Source of the DNA: Deltaproteobacteria bacterium | GTDB lineage: Bacteria; Desulfobacterota; DSM-4660; Desulfatiglandales; Desulfatiglandaceae | DNA: 19,311 nucleotides | Assembly (NCBI GenBank): GCA_003646995.1 | Contig: QMLZ01000032.1 | Location: 1 to 19,311 of the forward strand | Direction: 5' to 3' | Shown here: piece by piece, positions 1 through 7,899 of the stretch | Numbering within the stretch: position 1 is the first letter of the stretch | How the letters are laid out: each line of letters opens with the position of its first letter | Program-made: the position numbers and the translations under genes | The notes under the pieces: model-generated | Database searches by the model: none | What the model was told of the DNA's origin: nothing | Seen by the model: only the letters and a program-made list of their open reading frames with translations

Positions 1-74
1 TGATCTGGGAGAGGGGCCAATCTGGGTTGAGGATTTTTGATAGTTCTAAAACAAATTTCAAAACTTCCTGAGTA
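1..74. other. Left edge, no assignable gene
   Basis: No gene can be assigned here. On the plus strand one frame stays open from base 2 to a TGA at 38-40 (reading DLGEGPIWVEDF) and another from base 3 to a TGA at 69-71. Either could be the tail of a gene that starts outside the window, but both are too short to judge. No terminator hairpin was seen before the next start at 75. Confidence 0.3.
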
Positions 75-455
75 ATGAAGCAAAAGGCAATCAGGCGTAT
101 TATGTTTCTTGTAATGGCTGGGTTCTTATTATGCCAATGGGTTCATTCGTCCGATGCAAGGGAAAAGGGAGGAGAAATGGGGGAAAATCAAAGCCAAGAA
201 ATAAGTCTCCAGGCAATGATAGAACGTGTTAATGATGAGAGGCAGCGAGCGATTCTATCCCAGTTTGAAAGCACACTTCAAAAAGGGGATACAACCTTTG
301 TGACGGAATATGAAGACCGTTATGAAATTGTTGTTGTTCATGCCCCTGAGGACGGATATACGGGTGGAGCAGAAGGTTATTCACTAGATAAGGAAACAGG
401 AAAAATAGAGATGCTATGGCATGAACATCCAATGGAATTGCCCGAGTTGGATTGA
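75..455 (+). CDS. Small secreted hypothetical protein
   Basis: A 126-residue protein of unknown function. The first 30 residues look like a Sec signal peptide: basic KQKAIRR, a hydrophobic core (IMFLVMAGFLLCQWV), then HSSDA with probable cleavage near DA/RE. The mature part is acidic and ends in a block containing GGAEGYSLDKETGKIEML. The pattern of a glycine followed by (S/V)DKETG and a strand recalls PepSY-like or immunity-protein-35-like folds, but this is only a visual resemblance. The start at 75 was preferred because it gives a complete signal peptide, although no good ribosome site precedes it. An in-frame ATG at 177 has a strong GGGAGGAG site just upstream and would give a 92-residue cytoplasmic form. 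The gene converges on the amidase gene. Confidence 0.65.
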   Translation: MKQKAIRRIMFLVMAGFLLCQWVHSSDAREKGGEMGENQSQEISLQAMIERVNDERQRAILSQFESTLQKGDTTFVTEYEDRYEIVVVHAPEDGYTGGAEGYSLDKETGKIEMLWHEHPMELPELD

Positions 456-474
456 GAAGAGATAATTGCCCCTA

Positions 475-540
475 CCAGTCGGGAGCTTTCCCACTGGCCT
501 GTGCTCAATAAAGAAGGAAATGGCCCAGGGAAAGCTCCTG
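475..540. repeat. Large inverted repeat in convergent spacer
   Basis: GGAGCTTTCCC at 482-492 is perfectly complementary to GGGAAAGCTCC at 528-538. A G-U pair (481/539) and a C-G pair (480/540) extend the stem to 13 bp. The 35-nt loop contains a further GGCC (496-499) / GGCC (522-525). A competing hairpin uses CCAGT (475-479) with ACTGG (493-497) and inner GGGA/TCCC. It sits between the 3' ends of two convergent genes, so it may act as a two-way terminator, though no T-run follows on either strand. A dispersed palindromic repeat is the alternative. Confidence 0.6.
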
Positions 541-577
541 TGCTCTAGTCAAAAAGGACGCCCACTATGTTTTTTAC

Positions 578-2158
578 TTAGAGAGAAGGAGGCTTCCGAA
601 CCTTTGTTGCCTGTTCGAATGCATAGGCAATACCCAAAAGTTTCCCTTCCTCCCACGGCCTTGCCACTATTTGTAGCCCTATGGGGAGTCCGGTTTTGCT
701 GTAGCCCGCAGGAACAGTGATTGCAGGATACCCAACTACACTAATAGGGTCACAGTTTCTAATAAATGTTAGAAAAGTATTAACTTTTTTCCCTAAAAGC
801 TGTGTCTCAAGATCCTCTCCAATTTTTGATGCTGGCAGCGGTGTAGTGGGCAACAGCAATGCGTCCACACCTGCCATGGCTTCTTCAAAGCCTTTGATCA
901 TCAGATTTCGGTCCTTGCGCACCGACCTGGTATACAGATAACCGGGGACAGGCTTTGATTTGGGGGTTCCTTTTTGGCCGCCCAAAACTGCTTTTACGTC
1001 GGGGCCTAACTGGTCTAAGTATTTACCGATGGTGGCTTGCGGGTCAAAGGCTTTTAGGTAGTCTTCCATTAGGTATATGCATTCGGCCAAAACAATGTTA
1101 AAGCCAGTTGGGGTGGCAATATCCATATGCCTTACTTCCACGTCTTTGACCATGCCCCCAAGTTTTCTTATTTCTTTTATTGCTTCGCTCATCACCCTTT
1201 CCGTATCCGGGTGGATCTGCTCAAAGAATAGCTTTCTGGGCAAACCAAAGGTTTTCCCCTTTATGCCGTTTCTCAAAGCCGAGAGATAATTCGGTATGGA
1301 GCTGGGCGAGCTTTCAGGATCTCTGGGATCTTGCCCTGCCAGTACTTGAAGGAGAATAGCTGAGTCAGTCACTGTCCTCGTGATAGGGCCGATTACATCA
1401 CGGGTAAAGGAAAGATACATCAGCCCTCCACGTCCCACCCTTCCTAAAGTAGGCTTGAGACCCACCACCCCACAAAGAGCTGCTGGGATTCTGACTGATC
1501 CTCCTGTATCAGTACCAATAGCACCAGCGCACAAAGCCGCGGCTGCAGCAGCGGCTGACCCTCCACTCGATCCACCGGGTATCCTTGAAGGATCATACGG
1601 ATTCCTCGTTGGGCCGTAGTGAGGATTGTTGGTGGTGATGCCGAAAGCAAATTCGTGCATGTTTGTTTTTCCGAGAATGATTGCTCCGGCTTGTTTCAAT
1701 TTTTCAACTACATGTGCATCAGCAGGAGGTATCCAAGAAGCAAGGATTTTCGAACCGCCAGTTGTTCTGATTTCCTTTGTATCAAGATTGTCTTTGACTG
1801 CAATGGGTAGGCCATGAAGTGGGCCCACAAACTTTCCTTGCCTTGCCAAGCGATCGAGCTCCTTCGCATGTCTCAGAGCGGCATCTTTGGCAACAGTGAT
1901 ATAAGCGTTGATACCGTTTCGCCCGCCGAGCGTTTGAATTCGTTCAAGATATAGTCCTACGAGCTTTTCAGATGTGATCTCGCGGTTTCGGATCATCTTA
2001 GATAACTCGTAAAGAGAAAGGTCTACCAGGCTGCCCTCAGATACCGTTTTTCCCCAAGCTAGGCCCCCGATTGAGCTTGTTAAGGCAAGACCAGCCCCTG
2101 CGGCCATGATGCCCTTCATAAATGTCCGCCGATCTATTTTTTTTCGTCCGTTGTCCAT
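578..2158 (-). CDS. Tat-exported amidase-signature enzyme
   Basis: A 526-residue amidase-signature hydrolase, expected to cleave a carboxamide bond; the substrate cannot be told from sequence. The catalytic Ser-cisSer-Lys triad is visible: K122 in AVKDNLDT, S198 in GGSSGGS, and nucleophile S221 in GTDTGGSVRIP. The N-terminus carries a twin-arginine signal (DRRTFMKG, residues 9-16) and a hydrophobic stretch to about residue 35, so it should be folded and then exported. That argues against it being GatA, which is cytoplasmic. The start at 2158 is supported by AGGAGGG at 2165-2171 and by placing the Tat motif near the N-terminus. A longer in-frame start at 2230 would bury the signal. The likely regulator, a LuxR-type gene, lies directly upstream in the same orientation. 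Confidence 0.9.
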   Translation of the reverse strand: MDNGRKKIDRRTFMKGIMAAGAGLALTSSIGGLAWGKTVSEGSLVDLSLYELSKMIRNREITSEKLVGLYLERIQTLGGRNGINAYITVAKDAALRHAKELDRLARQGKFVGPLHGLPIAVKDNLDTKEIRTTGGSKILASWIPPADAHVVEKLKQAGAIILGKTNMHEFAFGITTNNPHYGPTRNPYDPSRIPGGSSGGSAAAAAAALCAGAIGTDTGGSVRIPAALCGVVGLKPTLGRVGRGGLMYLSFTRDVIGPITRTVTDSAILLQVLAGQDPRDPESSPSSIPNYLSALRNGIKGKTFGLPRKLFFEQIHPDTERVMSEAIKEIRKLGGMVKDVEVRHMDIATPTGFNIVLAECIYLMEDYLKAFDPQATIGKYLDQLGPDVKAVLGGQKGTPKSKPVPGYLYTRSVRKDRNLMIKGFEEAMAGVDALLLPTTPLPASKIGEDLETQLLGKKVNTFLTFIRNCDPISVVGYPAITVPAGYSKTGLPIGLQIVARPWEEGKLLGIAYAFEQATKVRKPPSL

Positions 2159-2164
2159 AATTGT

Positions 2165-2171
2165 CCCTCCT
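2165..2171 (-). promoter_or_regulatory. Ribosome site deciding amidase start
   Basis: AGGAGGG on the minus strand, six bases before the ATG at 2158. It fixes the shorter start, which places the twin-arginine motif at residues 10-11. Confidence 0.7.
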
Positions 2172-2226
2172 GTGCGATCTATATTGGTTAATAATTTCCC
2201 AATCCAGACACAGGAATTTCTTTGCC

Positions 2227-2238
2227 TCATGCAAGCAT
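2227..2238 (-). other. Three-codon leader ORF with strong ribosome site
   Basis: On the minus strand AAAGGAGGTGG (2244-2254) sits seven bases before ATG-CTT-GCA-TGA (Met-Leu-Ala-stop). The TGA overlaps another ATG at 2230, in frame with the amidase gene. This is one of the strongest ribosome sites in the window, yet it drives only three codons. It could be a leader that couples ribosomes to a longer amidase form starting at 2230, an mRNA-protecting ribosome site, or the relic of a longer upstream start. Translation of it is unproven. Confidence 0.35.
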
Positions 2239-2298
2239 AGCAACCACCTCCTTTAATTGGTTTTGGGAGAAATTAGAACATGTTTGCTAGAGAATTTT

Positions 2299-2320
2299 GT
2301 ATCCCCAAAATTGGGGATAC
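2299..2320. promoter_or_regulatory. 22-bp palindrome between luxR-type gene and amidase
   Basis: GTATCCCCAA (2299-2308) and TTGGGGATAC (2311-2320) are perfect inverted copies separated by AA. It lies 18 bp after the regulator's stop codon and about 140 bp before the amidase start. No T-run follows on the minus strand, so it is a weak candidate for an intrinsic terminator and a better one for a dimeric regulator's operator. The neighbouring LuxR-type protein is the obvious candidate ligand, by inference only. Confidence 0.5.
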
Positions 2321-2338
2321 AGTAGAGGGAGGGGCCAC

Positions 2339-3415
2339 TCAGAATGAGATTTCAACCATTTCACCTATTAAGACGTAAATGAGTTCGGAGCGGGTGGTGA
2401 CGTCCAGTTTAGTGAAAATGCGCTTTAGGTGAGTACGGACCGTAGAAAAGGAGATACCTAATACAGAAGCGATTTCTTGATCAGTCAATCCCTTGCATAC
2501 GAGCAAACATATTTGTGCTTCTCGTGAACTCAATCTCCAGCGACTCACAAGGGAATAGCAATCAATTTTACTTGGTCTTGCCTGATATGCCATAACAGCA
2601 GTGACAGGCCTGGAGTCGTGAGGTGGAAACAATAGAGTAAGAACAGAAAGAAAATATGGCCCCCACTGGGTCACAGAAAGATCGCCTTTTGCCATCAAAC
2701 ATACGCGGTTGTAAAATGCCTTATAGTCGTTGTCCGACAATGTTTCCTGTATTGACGTTGCATTTTTATTGCGAAATATGAGATTACCTTTATCATCAAA
2801 GAGGAATAGGGCTGTATCAGTGTCAGCCAGCAGATGCTGCCAGAACTTCTCAGATTCTGAGGCCATAGAAATGTTCCGAACATTCCTCAAGGCGTTTCGA
2901 AAATAGGGCAGGATAATGTCTAGGAGAGCAGCCTCCCGTTTTCCAAAATCGGGTCTATTTTTGGCCCTCCAGATACGCAGGTCGCCAATATTGAGGTCGC
3001 CGTCATACGCATAAACATTTATGCCATGGTGGAGCCCGTCTTTCATCAAGAAATCATTGAAAAATTCGGTTTTCTCCAGTTCCTTTTGGGGTATGACTTC
3101 GCATACAAGAGTCGCTCTCCGGCGCTTTTGCAGTGCAGGTGTAATGGGGTCGTGGAATTGATAATATGTTTCATATCGGGCAAGATTGTCCGGGCTCATA
3201 TTCAGATAAACCACGTGCTCGAAGACCTGTCGATCGGGATTCCAGATATAAGACGCAAGGAAATCTGAGTTGAGGAGTGTCAATAGATCCTGGGAAATTT
3301 CCTTTCGCAGGGAGTCTTGATCTTGGCTTCTTGACAGTTTCTCGAGGATCCTGAAGAGAAGTGTCAGTTCACCGTGTGTTAGATAGGAAAGTTGTCTGTA
3401 TATACCTTTAACCAT
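2339..3415 (-). CDS. LuxR-family transcriptional regulator
   Basis: A 358-residue regulator. The C-terminal part, about residues 295-350, is a GerE/LuxR-type helix-turn-helix, with the hallmark pattern SSREAQ, then GLTDQEIASVLGIS, then TVRTHLKRIFTKLDV. The N-terminal 170 residues look like a GAF-type sensor, and a shorter PAS-like segment follows (LFLFDDKGNLIFRNKNA, near residues 200-220). No response-regulator receiver domain is present, so it probably senses a ligand directly rather than a phosphoryl group. The ribosome site before the ATG at 3415 is weak (GGGAAACC). Its position upstream of the amidase, with a palindrome in between, suggests local control of that gene, but the signal is unknown. 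Confidence 0.88.
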   Translation of the reverse strand: MVKGIYRQLSYLTHGELTLLFRILEKLSRSQDQDSLRKEISQDLLTLLNSDFLASYIWNPDRQVFEHVVYLNMSPDNLARYETYYQFHDPITPALQKRRRATLVCEVIPQKELEKTEFFNDFLMKDGLHHGINVYAYDGDLNIGDLRIWRAKNRPDFGKREAALLDIILPYFRNALRNVRNISMASESEKFWQHLLADTDTALFLFDDKGNLIFRNKNATSIQETLSDNDYKAFYNRVCLMAKGDLSVTQWGPYFLSVLTLLFPPHDSRPVTAVMAYQARPSKIDCYSLVSRWRLSSREAQICLLVCKGLTDQEIASVLGISFSTVRTHLKRIFTKLDVTTRSELIYVLIGEMVEISF

Positions 3416-3616
3416 TGGTTTCCCAAGAGCACTTGCTAAGTGAAAAAAGCCTTGTTCTTATGAAAATCAACAATGGAAAGAAGACACATTCTTGGTAGTC
3501 ACGTAATTTACCCTTTTTTATTTCGACATATTATGGGTTGCCAACTGCTCGTTTCATAATCTGGGTCACTAGCAGGTGTTGTCCTAGGCCTATTTTCTCA
3601 GTAAAACCAACAAAAC

Positions 3617-4291
3617 CTAATCTTTTGCATGTTTCAGCAATTCAATGAGTTCCATATTGTTTTCTTTTTTCGCGTAGTCAATAGCAGAGTTGCCGGTGGA
3701 ATCTCTTATGTAAGGATCTGCACCGTGTTTCAGCAAATATTCGACCATCTCCGTGTTGTTGGCCATTATAGCGAACATCAAAGGAGTGGCGCCGGTATTT
3801 GGTCCCTTTGTTATTTGAAAATTAATATTTGCACCATGTTCAAGCAGTACGTCCAGTGTTTCAAATGATGGCCTTTCGTTCATTAGTTGGTTCACAACAG
3901 CCATAAAAAACGGTGTCTGGCCTTGAGAATCATCTACCATGTCCACCCTTGCGCCCTTGTCAATTAACCTTTTGGTATAATAGGCTGACCGCATTGCGGC
4001 AGCGAAGATAGCAGTTTGCCCCCATTTATTGGTCTTGTTTACATCTGCCCCTTTTTCAAGGAGTAGCTCAAAGCACTCCTTCAGGTCAGGATAATTGCAT
4101 ACTAGCATGAGCATAGTGCTTCCAGCCTCATTAGCGAGATTGGGATCTGGACACTTTTGGATGAATGCCTTGAGGGCATCAATATCCTTATTATATACAA
4201 GTTGGAAAAAATCATTATAGGTCTGAGCGCCAAGGACAGGAATGAATAAGAAGTGAATTGCTAGTAGAAAGAAGATAATTTTTCGCATCAT
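3617..4291 (-). CDS. Exported ankyrin-repeat protein
   Basis: A 224-residue protein made of a signal peptide (residues 1-22, ending near VLGAQ) followed by about five ankyrin repeats to the end. Ankyrin hallmarks are clear: LLLEKGADVNKTNKWGQTAI, then GQTPFFMAV with LLEHGANINF, then GATPLMFAI with LLKHGADPYIRD. Ankyrin repeats bind protein partners and no catalytic domain is present, so a scaffold or inhibitor role in the periplasm is likely. The ATG at 4291 follows AAAGGAG by a good distance; a second ATG at 4288 is equivalent. It lies 71 bp downstream of the OmpA-type gene in the same direction, so the two may be co-transcribed and may interact. Confidence 0.85.
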   Translation of the reverse strand: MMRKIIFFLLAIHFLFIPVLGAQTYNDFFQLVYNKDIDALKAFIQKCPDPNLANEAGSTMLMLVCNYPDLKECFELLLEKGADVNKTNKWGQTAIFAAAMRSAYYTKRLIDKGARVDMVDDSQGQTPFFMAVVNQLMNERPSFETLDVLLEHGANINFQITKGPNTGATPLMFAIMANNTEMVEYLLKHGADPYIRDSTGNSAIDYAKKENNMELIELLKHAKD

Positions 4292-4362
4292 TTCTTTCTC
4301 CTTTCAATTCTATTTTGGCATGGGTTTAAGAAAAAAGTCTTCCATCTGATCTTAAGCCAAAA

Positions 4363-5199
4363 TTACTGCTCCACAAGCTCCACCCGTCTATTCTTGGCAC
4401 GTCCTTCGCCTGTCTTGTTGGAGGCTACTGGGGAAAGGGGCCCTACACCATATGCTTTGAGTCTCGCAGCGGATATCTTGTACCTCGTTATGAGTTCATT
4501 CAATACTGCGTTGGCCCTGGCTTTTGAAAGCTTCATGTTATACTCAACTCTTCCGGCGCTATCAGTGTGCCCTACCACATAGAGTTTCAGGTCTGGATTC
4601 TGCCTGAGGAGCTTTGCAATCTCTTTGAGAGCTGGCTCGGATTCCGCCTTAATATCTGAACTGTCAAAATCAAAGTAGATACCATAGATCGAGGCATGGC
4701 CTGTGGTTTGGATAGCATTCATAAGGCTTTTTGCGTCCGCCACAACTTCCTGGGCCATCTCCGCTTTTTCAACAATGGTAAGCTCATAGTGCTCTCCATC
4801 ATTACTGGTATCAACTATTACCCAGTATGCCTTTCCCGCCTTCCTAAGTTTCAGATATGTTTCGCTTTTGCCCTCCTTGACCACTTTGCCCCCGATTTTC
4901 TTGATAGCATTTTGGAAATTCCGCAGAATCTGCAGATTGCTCCGGGCTTTGAACCCGTCTTTTATCCAATAGTCAGCAGTGTGTACTTTTCCCTCTACCT
5001 CGATCTCGTTGCCGTCTTCATCTACGAAATCCACCTTATCAAATTCTTTTTCCCGGCATTCGCTGAGATAATAATTGGGGAGCCTGGTAAACATCGGATG
5101 ATCCTTACAGCCTGTGGCATCCTCCTGGGCCCAGCAGAGGGTGCTGAATGCAAGCACAATAATCCCCATCAGCCAGATGCTTTTTTTTGCTCTGTCCAT
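4363..5199 (-). CDS. OmpA-family peptidoglycan-binding protein
   Basis: A 278-residue exported protein. Residues 1-25 form a signal peptide ending CWAQE. Residues about 30-150 match the general look of the DUF4892-type N-terminal region, starting GCKDHPMFTRLPNYY. The last 110 residues are an OmpA C-terminal domain: YFDFDSSDIK, VVGHTDSAG, LSKARANAVLNEL and AKNRRVEL, containing the aspartate and arginine that bind diaminopimelate in this family. There is no beta-barrel region, so it is probably a periplasmic or outer-membrane-associated protein that tethers to peptidoglycan. The ATG at 5199 is preceded by AGGAGG. The ankyrin gene follows in the same direction. Confidence 0.9.
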   Translation of the reverse strand: MDRAKKSIWLMGIIVLAFSTLCWAQEDATGCKDHPMFTRLPNYYLSECREKEFDKVDFVDEDGNEIEVEGKVHTADYWIKDGFKARSNLQILRNFQNAIKKIGGKVVKEGKSETYLKLRKAGKAYWVIVDTSNDGEHYELTIVEKAEMAQEVVADAKSLMNAIQTTGHASIYGIYFDFDSSDIKAESEPALKEIAKLLRQNPDLKLYVVGHTDSAGRVEYNMKLSKARANAVLNELITRYKISAARLKAYGVGPLSPVASNKTGEGRAKNRRVELVEQ

Positions 5200-5643
5200 A
5201 GATTTGGCCTCCTACTGTTTTGACGTCCAGTGAATGACGAGTGGAAGATTCGGTTAGCCTAAAGGGTTTAAATTAGTATGGGTTTCTTTGCCCGCTATCA
5301 CCTGGATTTCCAATCCTGGGAGACTGCTCATTTTGTATTACTAACATATAACCATGGGAAATTTCCTTCCCCGTCTGCTTGCCATTGAAGATGTTTTCCA
5401 GCGCCGGATTATGAGGAGAAAGGGCAGGTGGAGAACTTGCTCAACGAACTGCTACTTTTGACAGCAAATGGGGCCTACAACACTGTTCTTTCTCGAATAT
5501 GGGAAAGACCACTCGTAGATAACCACTCGAAACAATGCACATTACAAAACCTATTTTTTTAGTACATATACTCGAAAAATTCCTCGTGTCAAGATTCGGA
5601 GATGATGTCTTTATCATTTCTGCGAAAAGACTGGTACGGGCGT
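5200..5643. other. 444-bp spacer without a convincing gene
   Basis: It holds the upstream region of the OmpA-type gene and the 3' flank of the exporter operon. A plus-strand frame is open from 5390 to a TAG at 5561-5563 and reads like protein (PDYEEKGQVENLLNELLLL, then GAYNTVLSRIWE). It has no start codon with a ribosome site and an upstream TGA at 5387-5389. It may be the remnant of a lost gene or chance. A weak 6-bp inverted repeat (GTCTTT 5607-5612 / AAAGAC 5626-5631) lies just after the operon's last stop. Confidence 0.4.
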
Positions 5644-6765
5644 TTAGTCCAGCCTTTTCTTAAATCTATTTACTGCACCAGAAAACATGGCTATTCCCAA
5701 AACCGTCATAGCGAGAAACTGGGGCCAGAGCACCTCAAGCCCCACTCCTTTGAGGAAGATCCCTCGGATAATTACAAGCAGGTAACGGAGTGGATTTAGG
5801 TACGTGAACCACTGCACTGCAGTGGGCATATTGGCGATGGGAAATACAAAGCCACTCAGCATGAAAAATGGCATGGCAAAAAAGAAAGTGGTCATCACGG
5901 CCTGTTGCTTTGTAGATGAAACCGTGGAGATCACGAGTCCTATACCCAGGGTGCTTAGCAGAAAAAGGCATGTGGCCAGGAATAGAAGCGCCACACTTCC
6001 TTTGAGCGGAACCTTAAACCAGAATATTGCAAGGATCGTCACCATGACCATTTGGGATTCGGCGACTATGATATATGGAATGGTCTTTCCCATGATAAAT
6101 TCAGAGGGTTTTAGAGGTGTTACGATGAGTTGTTCCATGGTTCCACTTTCCTTTTCGCGAATAATGGCCATGGAAGTGAAAAGCAGTGTCAGCAGCATGA
6201 TAAGAAAGGCCACAATCCCCGGGACGTAAAAATTGCGGCTGTCCAGATTGGGGTTGTACCACGTTCTTATTCGAGCATCGATGCTTCGATATTCCATCTT
6301 TCTGGCGTACAGCTCATGGATAAACTTGATATTGAACTGCTCAATAAGGGTGAGAGAATAGGCAATGCGGACAGAGGCCATATTGCTCATACTGCCGTCA
6401 ACAATGATTTGGATTGGAGCCGTTTGACCCTTTCGAATAGTCTTGCTGAAGTCGGGGGGAATCTTTACCACCATGTCAACCTTTCGGCGCAACAGCAGCT
6501 CTTCCAGCTCTTTAGGGTCATCAGAATAGTGGGTAATCCTAAATGTCTTGTTGGCATCAAAGGCATCTACCAGTTGGCGGCTCTCCGGTGTCTTGCACTG
6601 ATCTATCATAGCTACTCGAATGTCGCGCACGTCCGTCGTCACTACATAGCCGAAAATGATTAACTGAACGAGTGGAGATATTACAAGTAAAGGTCTGGTT
6701 CGCTTGTCTCGGAAGAGCTGAATAAATTCTTTACGTACTAGTTCTTTTACTCGAGCCCAATTCAA
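5644..6765 (-). CDS. ABC-2 type exporter permease (second)
   Basis: A 373-residue membrane protein of the ABC-2 family, like YbhR/YhhJ. One membrane segment lies near residues 28-45, followed by a large extracytoplasmic domain to about residue 170. A cluster of membrane segments follows, from FYVPGIVAFLIMLLTLLF to the C-terminus. The family hallmark REKESGTMEQLIVTPLKPSEF lies between segments. It starts with TTG at 6765, directly abutting the TAG stop of the previous permease gene, with AAGGAGGG about seven bases upstream, so translation is probably coupled. It is the last gene of the HlyD-ATPase-ATPase-permease-permease operon and should form the transport channel as a heterodimer with the adjacent permease. 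Confidence 0.92.
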   Translation of the reverse strand: MNWARVKELVRKEFIQLFRDKRTRPLLVISPLVQLIIFGYVVTTDVRDIRVAMIDQCKTPESRQLVDAFDANKTFRITHYSDDPKELEELLLRRKVDMVVKIPPDFSKTIRKGQTAPIQIIVDGSMSNMASVRIAYSLTLIEQFNIKFIHELYARKMEYRSIDARIRTWYNPNLDSRNFYVPGIVAFLIMLLTLLFTSMAIIREKESGTMEQLIVTPLKPSEFIMGKTIPYIIVAESQMVMVTILAIFWFKVPLKGSVALLFLATCLFLLSTLGIGLVISTVSSTKQQAVMTTFFFAMPFFMLSGFVFPIANMPTAVQWFTYLNPLRYLLVIIRGIFLKGVGLEVLWPQFLAMTVLGIAMFSGAVNRFKKRLD

Positions 6766-7899
6766 CTAAAGGCCCTCCTTCCTTAGAGCAAGAATGTTCA
6801 AGGTGGCTAGAATGATGAACATAGCAGCAAGTATGAAGTAGTCGTGCCACAATCGTTGAAGCCCCAAGCCCCTCAGGTACAACCCGTTCAATATGTCAAT
6901 GAAATAGGTAGCGGGGACGACTCTTGTGACTAACTGCAGAGCCTTTGGCATGTTAACAACCGGAAACACGAAGTTTGACAGCAATATAGAAGGAAGATAT
7001 GTGGCTAGGATTGCAAGCTGATTAGCTACTTGTTGAGATTTGGTAATGGTTGAAATGAGGAGACCCAGGCTGAGGGCTACGCTGAGATAAATGGCTGAGG
7101 CAATCACCATCAGCCAGAAACTGGACTTAATCACAGTACCAAACAGCACCTGGCCCATCAGCACTGCAATGAACACATCCATCATGGCGATCAGAAAATA
7201 TGGAATGGCCTTGCCGGCAAGGAACTCCTCGGCCCGTATGGGCAAGGACCGGATGGTTTCCATGGTGCCGTTTTCGTATTCCCTAGCGATTACAAGAGAA
7301 GTGAGAAGTGCACCCACAATCATAATTATGATCGCGATGATACCAGGTACAATAAAATAGCGGCTTTCCAGTTCCTCGTTAAACCATACCCTGATTCTTG
7401 CCTCGACAGGCGCCTCGATTTGGGTAAGACCACGGCGATTGATATATTCCACAAGCATCTGCTGGTTGTAGTTTTGCACAAATGCATTTACGTATCCCCT
7501 GGAGATTCCGGCATAATTTGGATCACTGCCATCTAATATAAATTGAACAGGCGTTTCCCTGTCTGACCGCATATCCTTTGTCCATCCTGCAGGAATTACC
7601 ACTGCTAGTTTGGCACGGCCCTGATCTAGATACTTTGTCATAACACTGGTATTGGGCAGCCAGTGGATCACTTCAAAATAGGGAGAGGCATCCAGTTTTT
7701 GAATCAGGTCACGACTCAAAGGGGTATTGTCGTAGTCCACCACCACGGTCTCTACATTGTCCACATCCAGGCTTAAGGCATAGCCAAACATGAAAATGAG
7801 CAGCAGAGGGATGAAAAAGGCAAGGTAAAGGCTGCGGAAGTCTCGAATTAGATGGAAGTATTCTTTCCTTGCAACGGCTTTGATGTTTGTCAGGTTCAT
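6766..7899 (-). CDS. ABC-2 type exporter permease (first)
   Basis: A 377-residue ABC-2 permease paralogous to its downstream neighbour, like YbhS. A membrane segment spans about residues 26-44 (LYLAFFIPLLLIFMFGYAL), then an extracytoplasmic domain, then five or so segments starting at YFIVPGIIAIIIMIVGALL. The family motif REYENGTMETIRSLPIRAEEF is present. Its ATG overlaps the TGA of the preceding ATPase gene (ATGA at 7896-7899), and its stop abuts the next permease's start. This tight packing supports a stoichiometric membrane complex. Members of this family export drugs, bile salts or cations; the substrate here is unknown. Confidence 0.92.
   Translation of the reverse strand: MNLTNIKAVARKEYFHLIRDFRSLYLAFFIPLLLIFMFGYALSLDVDNVETVVVDYDNTPLSRDLIQKLDASPYFEVIHWLPNTSVMTKYLDQGRAKLAVVIPAGWTKDMRSDRETPVQFILDGSDPNYAGISRGYVNAFVQNYNQQMLVEYINRRGLTQIEAPVEARIRVWFNEELESRYFIVPGIIAIIIMIVGALLTSLVIAREYENGTMETIRSLPIRAEEFLAGKAIPYFLIAMMDVFIAVLMGQVLFGTVIKSSFWLMVIASAIYLSVALSLGLLISTITKSQQVANQLAILATYLPSILLSNFVFPVVNMPKALQLVTRVVPATYFIDILNGLYLRGLGLQRLWHDYFILAAMFIILATLNILALRKEGL

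Noticed and set aside
578..2158. Glutamyl-tRNA(Gln) amidotransferase subunit A (gatA)
   Set aside because: The amidase signature is shared, but the Tat signal and the absence of gatB/gatC point to an exported hydrolase.
2159..2230. Longer amidase start at 2230
   Set aside because: It has no ribosome site of its own at proper distance and would push the twin-arginine motif away from the N-terminus; the start at 2158 has AGGAGGG.
3425..3437. CACTT-GCT-AAGTG hairpin next to a run of six A, near the LuxR-type start
   Set aside because: The A/T run is on the wrong side for a terminator on the minus strand, and the stem is only 5 bp.
4696..5223. 175-residue plus-strand frame
   Set aside because: Antisense shadow of the OmpA-type gene, whose domain motifs are clear on the minus strand.
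5607..5631. GTCTTT/AAAGAC inverted repeat after the exporter operon as terminator
   Set aside because: Only 6 bp, with a long loop and no adjacent U-tract; not enough to call.
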